NCBI GenBank assembly: GCA_030220185.1
Contig: JASPKZ010004568.1
Location: forward strand, 501,501 to 565,500
Source: Diploptera punctata
Taxonomy: Eukaryota > Arthropoda > Insecta > Blattodea > Blaberidae
DNA: 64,000 nt
Direction: 5' to 3'
Made by a program: the position numbers and the translations under genes. Below are positions 22,905 to 32,955 of this stretch, one piece after another (within the stretch, counting starts at the first letter, position 1; the number at the start of each line of letters is the position of its first letter). The notes beneath the pieces were generated by a model that was given only the letters and a program-made list of their open reading frames with translations, was not told where the DNA came from and did no database searches.

Positions 22905-23170
22905 TGTCATTCCATATTATTTTTTGCCATTCTCTTGTTCTTCAACCAGATGGGCCACACTCTAATATTTTGATAAGGAATCTTCCTTCTCTCCATCCTT
23001 TTACATGACATAACATTCTAATTATTTATATTAATTTAGTACGCTATTTGAAGTTTTAAAATTTACATTTTTTTAATTAGACTGATTGTTATATTATTCC
23101 AGCTGGAAATTCCAACTCAACTGCGCCATAAATGCATTCCTACAGACTAATTTTCTTGTTGTTCTTAAAT
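22905..23170 (-). mobile_element. LINE family P, short decayed copy
   Basis: Shares several blocks with 19868-20760 (TCTTGTTCTTC, ACTCTAATATTTT, GGAATCT, TTCCAACTCAACT-like). No open frame survives. Confidence 0.5.
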
Positions 23171-23218
23171 TGAATGCTCATGTGAAATATATATAAATAT
23201 AAATAAATAAATAAATAA

Positions 23219-23244
23219 CTATATATATATATATATATATATAT
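23219..23244. repeat. (TA)n microsatellite
   Basis: About 13 TA units next to the minus-strand SINE-4 copy at 23262-23365, preceded by a short AAAT-repeat stretch. Confidence 0.85.
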
Positions 23245-23261
23245 GTTTGTATGTCTGTTAT

Positions 23262-23365
23262 GAAAAGATAAATTAATACCTTAACCGGGATTTCAACCCG
23301 GAACCTCTAACTCTATACATTAATGAGTTACTGACCACCGCTATCCAGCAACCCAGTGCTAACAT
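23262..23365 (-). mobile_element. SINE-4-like head, copy 3
   Basis: In minus orientation: GCTGGATAGCGGTGG (A-box region), then TTAGAGGTTCCGGGTTGAAATCCCGG (cited in parts: GGTTCC, GGGTTGAAATCCC) as the B-box arm, followed by TTAAGG and a TA-rich tail. Close to the copy at 23678 in the AATGTATAGA segment. Confidence 0.65.
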
Positions 23366-23677
23366 TAATTTTCATTCCTTATATGTAATTCTCAAATCAT
23401 AAGCGTCCTCACTGCCACCTTACTGCTTCTATAACAAGAACATATTGTAATAACATTGATTTTAATTTATAGCAGTAAGGCTTTGAAAACGACTTAAAAA
23501 CCGCCACTGCTATAAAGTAAAAATATTTTAAAACGCTTTAAAGTTGTCAGTGTTATAAAGTAAAAGTATTCTGATTAAAATAAAATGCTCTCTTGTTATA
23601 AAACTGTAAGATGGCATTGCAGACGCTTCTTGTGGTTTGATTACTATTTATTTATAAGGAAGGAAAATTAAATTTTC

Positions 23678-23826
23678 AGTGGGGTGTGTGGATAGCGCCG
23701 TCGCTAACGCACTAATGTATAGAATTACAGGTGCCGGTTTTAAATGCCGGCGAGACATTCATTTTTCTTCTCATGATATATTTGGATTTCCTTGCTCAAT
23801 AACTAAAATTTGATTGTAACATCAAA
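23678..23826 (+). mobile_element. SINE-4 (tRNA-derived), copy 4
   Basis: GTGTGGATAGCGCCGTCG head, TAATGTATAGAATTACAGG, then GCCGGTTTTAAATGCCGGCG in the B-box position, with diverged B-box bases. Body CATTTTTCTTCTCATGATAT and 3' end GATTGTAACATC leading into the CA-rich tract. Confidence 0.75.
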
Positions 23827-24067
23827 ATGACACACACACAAGGCACACACGCACACAAGCACGCATATGCACGCACACACTCACGCTCACGCACACACTC
23901 ACGCGTACGCGCACACTCACACGCACACGCGCGCACGTACACACACACGTACACACAGGCACAAGCATACACACGCAGGCACACTCAGGCATACGCATGC
24001 ACGCGTACGCACACGCACGCACACTCACGCGCAAACACACGCGCACACGCACACGCAAGCACAGACT

Positions 24068-24110
<43 letters not shown>

Positions 24111-24112
24111 TT
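23827..24112. repeat. CA-rich alternating purine-pyrimidine tract plus (TA)n
   Basis: About 240 bp of CA/CG/TG dinucleotides with variant units (CACACGCACG and similar), ending in pure (CA)n at ~24068-24089 and then (TA)n to 24112. Strict R-Y alternation over long runs is prone to Z-DNA. The frames across it (THTHAH, CVCVCV) are artefacts. Confidence 0.95.
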
Positions 24113-24139
24113 ATTTAATTTCATGATTATTTCTCTTAT

Positions 24140-24760
24140 TTACACAGGTATCCTCAATCAAAATATACAATTTTTTCCACACTTCCCGGTCTTGCGTGTC
24201 TGCTTCTGTCATATTTCTCTTCTTCATTTTGTCGTGAATTCCCTTTATCTATCTTCGGTTTGGTCTACCACGTTTCCTATTCCAGGAGGTATCCATTTCA
24301 ATAACTCTTTGTTTGTTTCTGTGTCCCTTCTTCTCATTATATATCCATACAATCTTAGTTCGATTTCTTCAATCTCCTGTACAATATAATTTTCCACATT
24401 TATTACTTCACTTGTATTATTTTTTTATTTTATCTAATTTAATATTATTATTGCCGACCTTCTAAAAGGTCAATTTCTGTGACTAATAATTTATATCTGT
24501 GTTTTGCTTCAACGTCCATGTTTTCGCACCTTATAATAAATTACTTTTCACAACTGTGTTATATATTAATAATTTAGTCCTCTAGATTATATGCTTACTC
24601 CATAAAATATAATTTAATAAGCCAATGACTTTTTTTTGTCTCCATTATTATTTCTTCGATGTCTAATTCAGATGGTCCATCATTTTGAATTATCGATCCC
24701 AAATACTTAAAATATTCTACTGTTTTATCTTTGTTCCATGGAACAAATACATATAATATG
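24140..24760 (-). mobile_element. LINE family E, decayed copy
   Basis: In minus orientation: a WIPPG-like start, then RNMTEADTQDREVWKK-like residues. The same block occurs in the plus copy at 29112-29305 (KRNMTETDTQDQEV). 5' of this the copy reads as stop-ridden LINE ORF2 sequence to ~24760. Confidence 0.65.
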
Positions 24761-24762
24761 AA

Positions 24763-25385
24763 ACGCCAAATTTAAAATGGCTCTAATACTTAAAGGAAAA
24801 TTCGCTACTATTTTTACTTGATATACATAAACTCATCCAGAGAATATCGAACCTAATCTCTACATCGGATGCAATGAAACTGCTCCTAGACTACAGCGAT
24901 ATGAAACTGCTCCTAGACTACAGCGATGGCCGTAATTAATAATCATTTAAATTACATTAAAACGCTCTTAGTTTAAATACAGTTAATTACTGCGAACTCA
25001 ATCAATTCACAAGTAAGAGGCATGGTAATCCACTGTCACTTTTTTAGCATTGTCAATACTGACCTGGCTGCTTAGTATTCAGGACATGTATGCTATCTGT
25101 TCCAGGTACACCAACCAAATGGAACTGAATTAAACCGATGATTGTTGTAAAAACCCAACGAATTAACGATGTGATCATCCCAATCACAGAGTCGTGTTCC
25201 CTTTAACTTAATGATACCGAACCCATGCTATTCCAATCAGCAAACCACAATCTCTAATTAAATGCATAATAATACTTATTTGCAATAAATGTGATTCTCT
25301 TTTTTACACGAGAACCAAGATCTGTAAATGTCATAAATAATGTAAAAATATAATCTATAGGCCTACAATAACAATGCTTCATTTT
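24763..25385. other. Unassigned; small 2 x 27-bp tandem duplication
   Basis: A perfect 27-bp duplication (ATGAAACTGCTCC...CAGCGAT) occupies 24874-24900 and 24901-24927. The remainder is AT-rich with no recognised element. Confidence 0.7.
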
Positions 25386-25645
25386 TGCCCAGTGCACTTA
25401 AATTGTCTTACGACATTTCTGGCATTCTCTATTGAAATTGGCGAAAATGTATCACACTGAGGTTGGGGCGCCTGAAAGACAGAGTTAGGTTATTCAATGT
25501 TACGATGGATGATAACTAATAATTAAGCCCCAGGAGAGTTCTTAAAAATGAACTTAACCTACATTCTAGATTATGTGCGCAACAGGAATAAATCCCTTTA
25601 AGAAATTGCTGTGATCTTACTGGGAATCAAAGCTTTCTCCACAAG
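25386..25645 (-). mobile_element. SINE-3, copy 2
   Basis: Reverse complement aligns along the length of the copy at 8579-8876. Shared blocks include GGGAATCA, AAATCCCTTTAAG, AACTTAACCTACATTC, GAGTTCTTAA and GTTGGGGCGCCT. The B-box region reads GCTTTGATTCCC. Moderately diverged. Confidence 0.75.
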
Positions 25646-26050
25646 AATACAAGGTTGTTAAATATATTATAAGTTTTGCATTACCTTATTACGTCAGCAA
25701 TGTTAAATACAGTTTATATTGTTCCATACGTTCTACGAGAGTAAGTCATGAACCGTTTGGAACGGGTTGTGCTGTGAGAAACTGAACAATCGATGAGCAA
25801 ACATATTTGCTCACTTTAATTCTTCACAAACATGTCCTCATAATTATCATCAGCCATAGAGTTTGTACTCTCATAAGGGCTGTCACTATCCACAATTTTT
25901 TCAGCCAACCTCTTCACCGACTGTCCAGTTCTTCTGCATCAAGGCTGGTAATGCACGCTTCATTGTTATAATTTGTAAAAATGTTATGTTACAATTACGT
26001 ATTGCAACCTTGGTTTATATCGTGGCTATATTATATTAAATTAAATTTAA
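25646..26050. other. Unassigned sequence
   Basis: AT-rich. No gene or repeat partner seen. Confidence 0.5.
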
Positions 26051-26054
26051 CATG

Positions 26055-26084
26055 TTATTGTTATTATTATTATTATTATTATTA

Positions 26085-26129
<45 letters not shown>

Positions 26130-26145
26130 CATCATCATCATCTTC
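26055..26145. repeat. (ATT)n/(ATC)n microsatellite
   Basis: About 25 ATT units with one slip, then ATC units, directly 5' of the LINE F fragment. Confidence 0.9.
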
Positions 26146-26162
26146 ATTATAATCATCTATAA

Positions 26163-26400
26163 TGCAAGAAGAAAGGTTACCCAGGAAAACATTGGAATGG
26201 TGTCCACGTGGAAGAAGAAGGAAAGGAAGACCTCGAAACTCGTAGATGCAAGAAATAAGAACAGGAATGAGAACAAGAGGACTGGAGGTCATGGAGTTGA
26301 TGGATAGAGACGAGTGGAGAAGAAAAGTAATTCTTTAGGCACAAAAAATGTGTTAACATTAAAAATCTGTATATAAAAATTATTATTATTATTAATAATA
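26163..26400 (+). mobile_element. LINE family F, 3' end with (ATT)n tail
   Basis: In the correct frame reads LEWCPRGRRRKGRPRNSWM, then IRTGMRTRGLEVMELMDRDEWRRKV and a stop, a classic LINE ORF2 C-terminus. A short 3' UTR ends in an (ATT)n-type tail from ~26378. 5'-truncated and single copy in the window. Confidence 0.8.
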
Positions 26401-26406
26401 TTATAC

Positions 26407-27634
26407 TTATACTTACTTACTTACTCACTGGCACTATCGAACCCGTAGGTTCATGGCCGCGCGGACATAAGCTCTCCATACATCCCTATCCTGAGCTAAT
26501 GCTTTCCAATCATTTCCTGTATAATCTACTTCCCTCAAATCATAGTTAATGTTGTTCTCCCACCTCATTCTTGGTCTACCAACTGGGCGTTTTCCTTCTG
26601 GCTTTCCTACAAGAATTTTCCATGCACGTCTTTCATTCCCCATACGCGCAACATGTCCTGCCCGTCGCAGTCTACGGGACTTAACTCTTCTTATTATATC
26701 TGGCTTCCTATAAAGACCATGTAGTTCATTGTTATGTAGTCTTCTCCATTCACCTGTCTGTTCATCTCTCTTTGGTCCAAAAATGTTCCTAAGAACTTTA
26801 TTCTCAAATACTTGTAATCTCCTTTCCTCCCTTAAAGTAAGAGTCCATGTTTCGCACCCATATAATATAACTGGTAGAATAATAGTTTTATATATTTTCA
26901 GTTAACGTTTTTTGAAAGGAGTTGGGACATCAAAAGTCTCTGCAATGCATAATAGCATACATTTCCAGAATTGAGCCTATGTTTAATTTCTTTGTGCATC
27001 TCATTCCTATTTGTGATTATTGTTCCTAGGTATTTGAATTCAGCCAATTCCTCAAAATTTCCTCATTTGTCATTAGCTGTCCATTTCCATTATATAATGT
27101 ATTTCTACGTGTGACCATATATTTAGTTTTACTGATATTTACTTCCAGTCCTAATTTCTTAGTGTTATTCAATAGTGTGTGCGTGTTGGCCTTTAGTATC
27201 TCCTCGCTATCGGCCAGTAGTACCACATCATCAGCATAAACTAACAGCTTATTAATACCATTCAGTTGTAAGCCTTCCTTATTCTCTAAAGATTTAATGG
27301 CATGCTCTAGTACAAAATTAAATAGTAGAGGAGATAGTGCATCTCCTTGCTTCATCCCATTCTGGATTTCAAAAGTGTCTGAAAACTGTTTGCCTACAAG
27401 CACCCTACTCGTTGAGCCATTTAGACACATTCGTATAAGTCTAACTAACTTTTTGGGAATTCCGAACTCCAGCAGGATACTATATAACTTCTCCCTCTTA
27501 ATTGAATCATATGCTTTTTTGAAGTCTACATATAGTTGATGTACAGTACCATTATATTCCCATTTCTTTTCTAAAATCTGTCTTATACTAAAAATCTGAT
27601 CTGTTGTAGACCTGTTTCTTCTAAATGCACATTG
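26407..27634 (-). mobile_element. LINE family B, ~1.2 kb copy with RT palm
   Basis: Starts (element 3' end) with complement of (TAAG)n and CTGGCACTATCGAACCCG. Reading 5' to 3' on the minus strand it gives RRNRSTTDQIFSIRQILEKK, the motif A region LYVDFKKAYDSI, motif B GMKQGDALSPLLFNF and motif C YADDVVLLADSEE, so reverse-transcriptase fingers and palm are represented. A one-base deletion near 27060 breaks the frame after QLMTNE, and the C-terminal part continues in other frames to LRVR at 26437. 5'-truncated; the upstream neighbour is an (AAT)n tract and a LINE C tail. Inactive. Confidence 0.9.
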
Positions 27635-27702
27635 ATGATTATCATTATTATTATACCTATTATTACTATTATTATTATTATACATATTATTAATATTATA
27701 TC

Positions 27703-27741
<39 letters not shown>

Positions 27742-27937
27742 CTATCTTCGTGTTTTTAGAGCTGCTGCCGTCTTTCCGTGCCGAACCTCGAAAGCCTACG
27801 ATTTGGGCATCTTCAATGCTTAGCCCTCTTGCTTGCATTACTGTCTTCATGTTTTCCTTCCACGTTAACTTTCGTCTCGCCCTTTTCTTCTTTCTGCTCG
27901 GTTGCCATTGATATAGTAGTTTCGGCCATCGGCTCAT
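27026..27937 (-). pseudogene. Chimeric 303-codon frame: LINE C tail, poly-Asn, LINE B palm
   Basis: One uninterrupted frame. Residues ~1-65 are the C-terminus of LINE family C (WPKLLYQWQPSRKKKRARRKL, WKENMKTVMQARGLS). Residues ~66-100 are Asn-rich, encoded by the (AAT)n tract. Residues ~101-290 are LINE B reverse transcriptase including YADD. It exists only because the microsatellite kept the two fragments in register. There is no sign that it is expressed or selected. Confidence 0.85.
27637..27742. repeat. Interrupted (ATT)n tract between two LINEs
   Basis: ATT units with TACT, TATACAT and TATCT interruptions. In minus orientation it follows the LINE C 3' end, as an (AAT)n tail would. Confidence 0.9.
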
Positions 27938-28105
27938 CTTCCATTCTTAAAATATGTCTTAACCATTTTAATTCCTACTCCTCAATTCCTTCAATATTGA
28001 CCTCTCTTCTGCTTCCATTATGTTTAATATTTGTTCTTATTTTGTGACAGATGTTTCCGTCATTTTCGCACTTTCCTGGCATTGTTTGCGTAAATAATCC
28101 AATTT
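27745..28105 (-). mobile_element. LINE family C, 3' end
   Basis: Minus-strand protein fragments match the copy at 53937-54568: MSRWPKLLYQW against ERWPKQLYELHPNRKKK, RRKLTWKENMKTVMQARGLSI against RPKLTWKENMKTVMQATGLSI. The 5' portion reads EEL/KWLRHILRM-like sequence with stops. 5'-truncated. Confidence 0.85.
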
Positions 28106-29111
28106 TATGATTATTATTATTATTAAAGTTTTATTCAAATAGTGAATCAACAGACAATGGTCATAAACTCGAAAGTGCGTTTTTCGGCTCTTTATTTTAG
28201 CGTCGTTCTCCTCCCTACAGTGGCAGTATTTTATGAACTATGTCAATATCCCCGTTCTCCTTGTAGTTACCCAACCCCTCCCTCTACTCTTTACCTTAAT
28301 ACCCTTTCCTAGCCGGGCGCAATGTCCTACCGGCGCATCGTATCCCCCTCTACCTCGGAAGCCCTTCATATACGTGGTGCACTAAGAGAACGTTATCATT
28401 CGATCTTTCAAGCAGTCGTCGTTTAGTTGTTTAAGCAGATTCAAGGTTTGAATCCGCATCCAGTTCGCGATGCGACTGGAATTCTAATAGACAAGCTAGT
28501 CTGAGGCCGAGAAGAGGCCTGGTTTAGTTAGTCCGGCAGACCAGGGAAGAAGTGGTCCCTGATTCGGACGCAAGTTTGAGTGTTGCGTGAAGTATGGTAT
28601 GTTTTTTTTTATGTAAGAGTATCGTGATTTATTTATTTACATTGCTATTTTGGTTGTATGATCAGAACAATTATTTTTGTTAATTTATTTTTTTTATTCA
28701 GACAACTTGTTTATATTAAATGTCATCTTTTAAACAACTTCCCTGCTTCTTCATTAATGTATACGTAGTTGTTTACAATCCTGTACGGAAAGTCACTCAA
28801 GTAGGAAACTATTCCCAGCTCCTTTACTATTATGCTGTTTAGCTTTCTTGAAAGACAGTTATCTTTTTCACTCACTCTATGTATTTAAGAATCATTATTT
28901 TTCTATGTCAATATATCAGAGAGAGAAAGATGAATCAATTGCTGCCTTCTATGGGCCCAAGGCAAGCAACTTCCTGATTGATAATCTTGCAGGAAATCAG
29001 ATCCACATTAATAGAGACAGCAGTATCAAAACCCGATCCCGGATTATTGGTAGTAGTAGCGTGGTTCTCTTGCCCACAGTCATATAAAGAGAAGAAGAGA
29101 AACTGAAACAA
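28106..29111. other. Unassigned; GC-richer island at 28180-28590
   Basis: 28180-28590 is much less AT-rich than its surroundings (CCTAGCCGGGCGCAATGTCC, CGGCGCATCG, AGGCCGAGAAGAGGCCTGG). It has no long frame and no partner copy in the window. It could be the 5' part of a retroelement or a regulatory or non-coding exon; I cannot decide. The following 28600-29110 is AT-rich with a 79-codon frame lacking motifs. Confidence 0.35.
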
Positions 29112-29310
29112 ACAAAGGGATATTGAAGTGGATACCTCCTGGAAAAAAAAAACGCGATAGAAGAAAGCCAACGTGGATAAATGGAATTCAAGACAACATG
29201 AATAAGAGAAATATGACAGAAACAGACACGCAAGACCAGGAGGTGAAGAAGAAAAAAAAATTGGTTGATGATACCTGTGTAAATAATAGAAACAATCCTT
29301 AAATAAAATA
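29112..29310 (+). mobile_element. LINE family E, 3' end fragment
   Basis: Reads KWIPPGKKKRDRRKPTWING, NKRNMTETDTQDQEV and DDTCVNN, the same block as the minus copy at 24140-24760. Poly-A slippage (AAAAAAAAAA near 29143) disturbs the frame. Confidence 0.7.
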
Positions 29311-29990
29311 AAAAAAATGAACAAAGATTCTATAACGTTATTGATTTAAGCTTGAAAGTTCAATATTGAAAATAATAGTACACATATCCATGTTATTAGT
29401 TTATAGGCCCTAGATTATATGATATCCAGGTTGAGGAAACTAGCTATATGAGTTGGGGGACCCAATTTGCTGACTACATATTATCCCACACTGGCAGGAT
29501 GATTGACACATGTGGAAGTGAGCCAACAGTCGGTGGTAGGCTAAGGGCCTTCCGCGGCTGTCGCACCAGTGGTGTGGAGATTATATGATCTAAAAAAGTA
29601 TTCAGTAAGCTGATTTCAAGAACAGTTTTAGTCAAGCATCCTTGATATATGAGAATGGAAATTACAGATACGGAGAACCGAAACAAGGTAGGGTGAGAGA
29701 TAGTTCTGTGTAGGTGTGCAGGTAGAGATAAGGTGCTTCTCGTTCATGTGTTCAAGTTGTGGTGAGAAGATAGTGAATGGAATCGAGTTAAAAGTCGATG
29801 GGGTGTTAAGGTAAACATACAGTGACTGAAGATGCACAAGCAATGTACATTTAACTTATCTTCCGATCGAAGCCAACATAACATATTTAATGCTGTAATT
29901 ATTTTATTTTCCTTATCGGAGTTAGAGTTATGAAGAGAGGAAAAATAGGGAGGAAAATTCGAAAGTTAAAAATCCTTTAAATAACACATT
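29311..29990. other. Unassigned sequence
   Basis: AT-rich. Frames of 70-71 codons on the minus strand have no motifs. Confidence 0.5.
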
Positions 29991-29991
29991 G

Positions 29992-30165
29992 GCACTACTT
30001 AAATAGAAAGTTCATGGCCATGCGGACATTAGCACTCCCACATCCTGAGATATTCCCATCATGTCCTGTGTAATTTGTTTCCCTGATATCAAGTTTAATC
30101 TTATTGGCCCTTATCATATAAGACTTGCCTAATGGGTACCCCTTTAGTTTGTGTTCCGACCGCGT
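29992..30165 (-). mobile_element. LINE family B, old copy, 3' part
   Basis: Complement of the LINE B 3' end (GTTCATGGCCATGCGGACAT, ATCCTGAGATATTCCCATCATG and on to CTAATGGGTACCC). Heavily substituted. It resumes at ~30525 after an unrelated ~360-bp block. Confidence 0.8.
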
Positions 30166-30524
30166 TTCGGAATGGCTACTAGGAACACGTGATGTCAGGA
30201 GCCACATGCTGGTTCTACTTATAACCATGTCAAAACACTGAAATGAATTTAAACTGACACAACTATTATTTATTAGTAAATTCAATAGTAGATAACTACT
30301 ACATTTAGATATGAAATATACTATTACTGGCGATGATGGCAGCGGACTAGTTCCACGAGGGAAGCTATAACAAAACATTCTGCGCCATCTTGACTACTAC
30401 ACTCTCCACATGTTCTTCCGTTTCCGCGGCTTGGACGTCAACTGCTTTCTTCGCCGCTAGGGTGCTACATTTCCGGCGCGTGGCGCAATCTAGCGGAGAT
30501 TTAAGCAACTGCCTACAGTTTCCA
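30166..30524. other. ~360-bp block inserted in old LINE B
   Basis: Separates two parts of one LINE B copy, breaking it inside the 'GKRPVGRPR'/'MGNERRAWK' region. It holds a GC-rich stretch (CCGCTAGGGTGC, TTTCCGGCGCGTGGCGCAA). Its edges show no clear target duplication, and I do not recognise the element. Confidence 0.6.
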
Positions 30525-31050
30525 TGTCATTCTTATATTCCCCATTCGTGGCACATGTCCTGTCCATTTGAGTCTATGATAATCAATAGTTCAAATTACA
30601 TTAGGTTACCTAAAAATAACATGTAACTCATTGTTTTCATTCACGTGTCCCTTTGCCTCTTTTTTTTATCAAATATTTTCCTAGCCACTTTATTCTCAAA
30701 TACTTAAATCATGTATTCATATCTTAAAGAAATAGATCGTGTTTTCCATCTACATAACAGAAAGAATCGCTGTTTAAATATTTTAGTTTAATATATTTTG
30801 AGAGGAGTTTGTCCTTGTAATGTATAGGCCTAATAGCATGCATTTCCAGAATTGAGCCTCTCTAATATTTTATGCATCTCACTCTGGTTTATAATTCTTC
30901 TTCTTAAGTATTTGAATTCCGCAATTTCTTCAAGATTTCCTTCATTTTTTGTTAATGTCCATTCGGATTTAATAATGATATATTTGTATATTACCATATG
31001 ATATTGGCTTCCAGATCCAGTTTCTTAGTGTTATTTAGTGAAATGTGTGT
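30525..31050 (-). mobile_element. LINE family B, old copy, 5' continuation
   Basis: Continues the copy at 29992-30165. Matches the MGN, RLRWAGH, KVLRKIF and ILYG regions and then LNSGNACYY and NTKK, with many indels. The intact copies at 21.5 and 44 kb serve as the comparison. Confidence 0.8.
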
Positions 31051-31909
31051 CTGTGGTCATTTTTGTATTCAGATTAAAAATGTTTTGAGGAGAAAAGTTT
31101 TCTTTCGTTGAAAAAAATAGTCTAAAATTTCCAAATAATAAATACAATATCGTAAAATATAATAGATATGAAAATTCAAGGAGAGATTCTGCACATTTGA
31201 AATGAAAATTAGAACAAACTATAGTTAAAAATTGACATTTATTTGTAAGCACTATGAATGATAAAGCTCTCTGCTATGTTACAATATTTGAAGCACGCAA
31301 GAAATCCAATGTTAACATCTTGTCGGAATATTTTTGTAACTTCATACGAACATAATGCATAGATGCTTCACATCTCATTAAGGGGTTGCGTGTCTCTCTG
31401 AAGTACCTTCAAGTATAACAAATGGCATTGTACCTTAATAACAAAGCAATTATCTTACAAATTAATTTCTATTATGCTGCTTATAAAATTATAGGATGAA
31501 AGTACTGCAATTTTGAGTAATAATTTTCCATTAAACATGGACAAAGTAAATCATCCTAAATGGTATTTATGTAACAACAGAGTAAATTACTGGGCAGTCT
31601 TTGGAACCACACCCAGATGTAATTTGAATAATTAGAGAATATGAACTTCCTTTGTGTAAGTATCTAAGAAACTAAGATCCTACGTTCACCGTTTTTAACT
31701 CCAGTCAGATCATGCTTCGCCCATGAATTTCCTCTTATTTTAATTCAAGTGCGTAACAAATTAAAGATATGGCAATATATTACGTAGTGAGAAATCATCT
31801 ATATTTCGGAATAATAGTTTCCGTGTTTTTTATAGAATACTAATGCACAGAAATACCGCACACAATTACACTAAAATGTCTACCCTTAATTGACATAATA
31901 CTTATTAAT
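31051..31909. other. Unassigned AT-rich sequence
   Basis: No element recognised. Confidence 0.5.
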
Positions 31910-32340
31910 TCTTCTTCTTCTTCCTTCCAAGTATTAGGCCAAGGCCTGTTACGATCCTATAGAAAATTTTCCCTTATGGGAAATTCTCGTATAAGACTTG
32001 AAAGCATAATAATAGTCCCTTCGATTGGTTGCTGGCCAAAGGAAGGCAAGACCAGTGATGGGGCTGCCATCTTATAGCCTCTGGTCAGGCTTTTCTGGAG
32101 AAGAAAAGAAAATAAAGGAAAGAAGAAATGGAAAAAAGGAAGGACTCCCGAGCCCTCGGATGCCCTAATAGCGTTGGGGTCGAAAAAACAAGATTTAACC
32201 AAGAGAGGTTAGATAGTAAAGTAAAAGAGCGCAAAACACAAGTAAGTGGAAGAAATGTTTTGCACAGCTTGGGCACCTTGTGGTCGCCATCCACATATCC
32301 CCTAGATGAGGACCCCTGAGGGGACTTATTAATTCATTCT
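31910..32340 (-). mobile_element. Repeat G: short element sharing its 3' end with LINE H
   Basis: In minus orientation the last ~65 bp (GGATCGTAACAGGCCTTGGCC, cited to 20: GGATCGTAACAGGCCTTGGC; then TAATACTTGGAAGG and a (GAA)n tail) match the 3' end of LINE family H. The sequence 5' of that differs from LINE H coding sequence. A second copy at 52648-52760 shares ~110 bp, including GACTATTATTATGCTTTC. This is how LINE-mobilised SINEs look, but no Pol III box is evident and the 5' end is uncertain. Confidence 0.6.
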
Positions 32341-32454
32341 GAGAATTTTCCTCATCATTGGGGGTTTTCTCCAACCAATCTTAGTAATTAACTTGGATTT
32401 AAAATTTATATATAACTACGGAATTATAGAATTATAGAATTATTTTGCAAGAAA

Positions 32455-32602
32455 TGTTCACAAATTTCCGTTAATTTAAAGTTCTCCATCATTCTCTGTC
32501 CTCATCTGTTACACCAAATTTCCTCATTGAATTCTGAATGTTGTGCTTCCAGATTGTTCTTGGTCTTCCTTTACTGTTCCTTCTTTAAATTTTCCATGCA
32601 TA
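32455..32602 (-). mobile_element. LINE 3'-end fragment (family O)
   Basis: Minus reading gives KGRPRTIWKHNIQNSMRKFG followed by VTDEDRE and a WRT-like end, the usual LINE ORF2 C-terminal pattern. Single fragment. Confidence 0.6.
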
Positions 32603-32866
32603 GACGGCTATATATATACTCTCAAACTTATGGAGTCAATTCAACCAAACGTGGTATACATATGAGTTGCAAACTGGAAGCGGTACTATAGTGGGTAAGA
32701 CACTTCTAGTGCCATTGTTAGTGGAGGTCGCTAAGATGGATGATTAATGCATTCCCAATGCTGTTCCAAGACGGTTCCCATCGGCATCGGGATGAGAAGG
32801 GGCGAAAAATGTTCCAAATTACCAAGATAACTGTGAATCTCTAATCGATTGATTACCGTCTTGGCT

Positions 32867-32900
<34 letters not shown>

Positions 32901-32955
32901 CCAAATTTACATTGTTAGAACCCTAAGGGGAGTGAGAAGTGGTGACATATATCAA
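32603..32955. other. Unassigned with (TA)n at 32870-32897
   Basis: Mixed sequence with one TA microsatellite. No gene seen. Confidence 0.5.

Noticed and set aside
23796..24389. Several frames rich in Thr-His or Cys-Val
   Set aside because: Translations of the CA-rich tract on both strands.
25981..26307. 108-codon frame with poly-Tyr/poly-Ile
   Set aside because: Crosses the (ATT)n tract and then reads LINE F in the wrong frame.
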